A stretch of 64,000 nucleotides of DNA. Origin: Dama dama (Eukaryota > Chordata > Mammalia > Artiodactyla > Cervidae). Shown here piece by piece: positions 60,395 to 64,000 of this stretch. Position 1 is the first letter of the stretch. Every line of letters begins with the position of its first letter. The notes below the pieces were generated by a model. It did no database searches, was not told where the DNA came from, and saw nothing but the letters and a program-made list of their open reading frames with translations. Both the position numbers and the translations under genes were made by a program. The stretch is taken from contig NC_083689.1 of assembly GCF_033118175.1 (NCBI RefSeq), forward strand, positions 23,976,501 through 24,040,500, read 5' to 3'.

Positions 60395-60545
60395 GATTCA
60401 TGTAATCCTCACAACAACCCCACAAAGGAGCTGTTAGCATCGTCCTTGTTCTGCAGATGAGGGGTTGCAGTACCAAGAGGGGAAGTGACTTGCTCAGGGT
60501 CACAGAGTGAACATCAGAGGCACCGTGAACTGTGTGCTAACCACT
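60395..60545 (+). repeat. MIR SINE fragment
   Basis: tcatgtaatcctcacaacaa, gttctgcagatgaggggttg and gacttgctcagggtcacaga follow the MIR order. Confidence 0.65.
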
Positions 60546-60877
60546 TGGATACAACTACCTGGAATTTGCATCTTTTCCAAAAATTTTTCCTAGGGCCTAT
60601 GGGAAGGACCACAGGCCCTTGCCTTCCTTGCCCTGAAAGAAACCTTAAAATAGTCTCACCTTTCTGAGATAATCTGGGGCTGGACCCAATAGTGAAGAGG
60701 CCATGGAGCACATTTCAGTTGGGGGTTGGGGGTCTGGTTTGCTGTGTCCTAGTCCTAGAGCGACCCTTCCAGGGAACTCTCAGCCCAGCCAATGCCCACA
60801 CTGAGTGAGCCTCTTCTCAGAGATTCCAGCTCTGGTTACCCTCACCCCACACACCAGACTTGTCCACGATAAGAGTG

Positions 60878-61086
60878 TGTATGTTAGTCTCTCAGTCATG
60901 TCCGACTCTTTTGTGACCCCATGGACTGTAGACCACCAGGCTCCCCTGTCCATGAGATTTCCCAGACAAGAATACTGGAGTGGGTTGCCATTTCCATCTC
61001 CAGGGGATCTTCCTCACCCAGGAATAGAGCCGGGGTCTCCTGCATTGTAGACAGATTCTTTACCATCTGAGCCACTAGGGAAGCCC
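60878..61086 (-). repeat. Bov-tA-type SINE
   Basis: Antisense copy from gttagtctctcagtcatgtc to gagccactagggaagcccc. Flanking cgataagag and tgataagag suggest a slightly diverged duplication. Confidence 0.88.
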
Positions 61087-61579
61087 CATGATAAGAGCAG
61101 GGCCAGGAATTCAGCAAAACACATCCAAGCCCCATGCTGGCCAAGTCCTGGGGTCTGTAGAGGTGGGGAGAGTCAAGAAGGCAGCCCCACCTCCAAGAAC
61201 CAATTGCCCAAAAGGCTCAACCCTATGATTTCCTTCACACCCACCCCTATTTTCAAAGTCTGGACAAAGGTTGACCTCTTGACAATGTGGAGCAGGGACT
61301 AATGGGGGGGGGGATATCTTTGGGAAACAAGAGAATTCCTCAGTGTATGAAAGCTGCCTACCAACTGATCCATCTCATCATGTTGCTCTTTGTAGGGAGG
61401 GAGCTCCCTGTCACTGGGATTAAGCAAGCAGCAGATCCCCAGAGAGGAAATTTCTTTGCTGGGAAATCCTGAGGATCCCTCCTCTCACCAAGATCCTCTG
61501 TTCTCTGCTCCAAGATCAGAGTTTGGGATTTCACGAATCAAAGTTGTAACATGATAGTAATAATTGAAGTCCAGTGAGT

Positions 61580-61790
61580 GCCAAGCATCTTACAGGGACA
61601 TCACTCATATGAACCCTTTGAACACTCAGCCTAGCCCCAAAGAATTGATACCATTGTATCTATCTTTCTCCTCATTTTAAGATGAGGAAACTGAAACACC
61701 AGACAGACATTGAGTTGTCTGCCCAAAGTCACACAGAGGTGGGATTTTAACCTTTGAAGTTTAACCCCAGTCCTAACCCTTCTGCACCAC
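61580..61790 (+). repeat. MIR SINE
   Basis: gtgccaagcatcttacaggg, cctcattttaagatgaggaa, cccaaagtcacacagaggtg and a final cctaacccttctgcacca give a long MIR match. Confidence 0.7.
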
Positions 61791-62699
61791 AATATCCCCC
61801 ATTATTATAAGATAATGATAATAGTAGCAGTAAACAGCTAAGTAAACACTGAGGCCTTAGGGCGGTCGCTGTCCTGGGTACTTTACTTCACACTCCTCTT
61901 TTCTCTGCAGGAATCCTGTGGGGGGGGTGGATGTGATGCACAGTATGGAGGAATTGAGGCTCAGGGAGGTAAAGTGACTTGCTTATAACTGCACAGCAGG
62001 TAAGGGGTGGGGATGGAATTTGAAGCCAGGAATATCTGATGCCGTGGGCTCCCCTCCCATCCACTGCTCCTTTAGGGTTTTGGTCCCTGGAGTACAGAGT
62101 GGCAGAGGCACCCAATTCCACCACCGTCTTAAAACTCACTTCAAACCTTTCATACTTCAAGACAAAGGTGGGCTTAACTGTTTCCATGTAAAGACCCTTG
62201 TGGGCCATGAACAATCTAGACACCAATTGTGTGATGCATGAATAAACTGAATCATTAACGATACAGGTTTCCTAAAACTGGAGACCCAGGGTGACCCCAC
62301 AGAGCCTTCGATGGTGGGGAGAAGAGTGTCCACCTTATAGATGAGGAGACTGAAGTTCCCAGTGGCCCAGGTCATCCACAGAAATGACAGGGCTGGGACT
62401 TAAGCCCATATCTGCATGACCCATGAAAAAGGGCTCTTCCCCCAGGCCACAGGGATGCTCCTCTGTCCAGCCCTGGAGATGCTCCTCTCTGAGAAAGGGA
62501 GCAGAAGTGGCCATGGTCCCTCCACGGCAACAGGTCTCTATTCAGCTGGGGCTCTGGGGACAACACTTTGACTGATGGGTGATGCTAAGGCTCCCAGGCT
62601 GGGTAGAGACAGAGATGGACACACCTCCCTGTGTGTCATCAGCCTGGGAGACAGAGTGAGGGATACAGGGCTGGGGGAATCCCAGAAGATGAGGAGCAT

Positions 62700-63090
62700 C
62701 TTCAGGCACTCAATAGTGATCCCCCTAGAAAAGATACATCTACTCCAGGAAACTGTGAATGGGACCTGATCTGGGAAAAGGGTCTTTGCAGATGTAATCA
62801 AGGATCTTGACATGAGGTCATTTTGGACAACCAAGTAGACCCCAATCCAATGCCAAGCATCCTTATTCAAGACAGAAGAGGAGAGACAGATGGAAGGACA
62901 GGGGAAGACGAAAGCAGAGACTGGACAGATGCAGACACAAGCCAAGGGAAGTATGGAGCCTCCAGAAGCTGGAAGAGGCCAGAGGGGCCCTCCCTGAGCC
63001 TCCAGAGGGAGCAGAGCTTTGATCTCAGACTTCTGCCTTTTAGGGCTGAGAATCTGTGGTCATTTGTAACAGCCACCCCAGCAAACCAGT
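62700..63090 (+). repeat. MLT1-like (ERVL-MaLR) LTR fragment
   Basis: gtctttgcagatgtaatcaa, ccccaatccaatgccaagca and a final aacagccaccccagcaaacc follow the MaLR LTR order. Confidence 0.6.
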
Positions 63091-63540
63091 ACAGATGGGA
63101 ACCCGGGAGGAGAAGCAGTTTGGAAGGAAGATGCGGAACCCAGTTTGGGCCCTGCTGAATCTGAGGGTTTGCAGGTCTTTATGGAAAGGACCCTCCAGGA
63201 CTGACTAAAAAACCCCCCAAGTGGCCCAGGAAGATGTACCAGCTGTGTACATGGAGCCAAGCTCTGTGCTGAAGCCCCTCCCCTATGATCCCTGGAGCTT
63301 CACACTACTTGTATCCTCATGTTACAGGTGAGCAAACCCGTGCCCAGAGATGCTGAGCCACTTTCTTGATGTCACACAGCGAGACGGAAACACCCCCTGC
63401 TACTAAAGGCAAACTGGGGGTGGCTAAAGGGCTTCTGAGTCCCAGAAAATTCCACAGCACTGGGGATGATTTAGGTCTTGGGAGCTTAATACACTGATCT
63501 AATGAACTAAAAAAAAAAAAATTGTTTTAAAGATGAAAAC

Positions 63541-63710
63541 AGGGAATTCCCTGGAATTCCAGTGGCTAAGACTGTGCTCTTACTGTGGAGGGCCTGGGTT
63601 CAAACCCTAGTCAGGGAACTAAGATTCCACAAGCCATGCAGTGTGACCAAGAAACACACAAAACAAAACCCCGCCAAGAAAACACAAAATAAACTAAAAA
63701 AATAAATAAA
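63541..63710 (+). repeat. CHR-type SINE
   Basis: Sense copy starting agggaattccctggaattcc, with ggttcaaaccctagtcaggg and an (aaat)-rich tail. Confidence 0.82.
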
Positions 63711-64000
63711 AGGAAAAACAATTCTTTTCCTTTTTACTACTCATAGCTCTCATGTTCAGGCAGAAGTCTGGGATTTTTGTCACTTCCCAGGGAGCTTGAC
63801 AGGTCTAGGGACTGATCCCGATGGACACTGGTGCTGTCCTTGTCTGCACCCACCCCGGATACACCCCACACCTGACCTCTCGCTGACCTGCCTTTGAATT
63901 TGCCATTTCCTTGGCCCACACACCCTCACCCTCATCTTTATCTGGCTCATTTCTCCTCAACCTGCAGGTCCCAGCTGAGTCACTCTTCCTCCAGGAAATC

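Larger units (their letters stand above)
57066..64000 (-). other. CELF5: CELF5 intron 1 (part)
   Basis: Intron 1 runs to the window edge; no exon encoding the LFVGQIP part of RRM1 was found. It holds old L1 3' ends (57150-57480 and 58500-59160), a promoter-like block (57840-57995), MLT1-like pieces (59740-60180 and 62700-63090), CHR SINEs (60222-60350 and 63541-63710), a Bov-tA SINE (60878-61086) and MIRs (60395-60545, 61580-61790, 62320-62420 and 63300-63400). Confidence 0.8.

Noticed and set aside
57066..64000. CELF5 exon 1 inside the window
   Set aside because: I looked for a minus-strand LFVGQIP / DEKDLKPLFEQFG coding block and the N-terminal ATG region and found none. Exon 1 must lie beyond 64000.

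Overview
The window is nuclear DNA of a ruminant (cattle, sheep, goat or a close relative). It carries a near-complete BovB (RTE-type) LINE and more than 20 ruminant SINEs of the Bov-tA and CHR types, over a background of old mammalian repeats (L2, MIR, MER20, MLT1-like, L1). There are no bacterial features: genes are split into exons with GT/AG splice sites, and intergenic and intronic DNA dominates.

Two protein genes are supported, both on the minus strand. The main one is CELF5, a neuronal CUG-BP/ELAV-like RNA-binding protein. Eleven coding exons lie at 57065 down to 28417; exon 1, with the N-terminal half of RRM1, lies beyond 64000. All splice phases fit without a frameshift. They encode the rest of RRM1, all of RRM2, the divergent linker, and RRM3 ending in the family C-terminus. 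A long 3' UTR probably runs down to a poly(A) signal at 25098-25103. The second gene is NFIC: an alternative first coding exon lies at 4383-4478. The order CELF5 then NFIC in the same orientation matches what I recall of human 19p13.3.

Layout: 1-4382 is NFIC intron with a CpG-dense patch, L2 and a SINE. 4383-4600 is the NFIC upstream exon and its GC-rich flank. 4600-25080 is intergenic and packed with repeats, including a 5.8 kb defective class I endogenous retrovirus (8169-13977) inserted into the tail of a SINE. 25080-28544 is the CELF5 last exon. 28545-34391 is the last intron, holding BovB antisense to CELF5. 34392-46525 holds exons 11 to 3, with two minisatellite-like arrays. 46526-64000 is introns 2 and 1, with exon 2 at 56983-57065, a CpG island, a pair of RFX X-box motifs and a promoter-like block.

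I found no new gene system. The best leads are regulatory: (i) UG-rich tracts in CELF5 pre-mRNA just downstream of exons 3 and 5, which are plausible CELF or TDP-43 binding platforms; (ii) a possible internal CELF5 promoter that would give a protein without RRM1; (iii) the intronic X-box pair.
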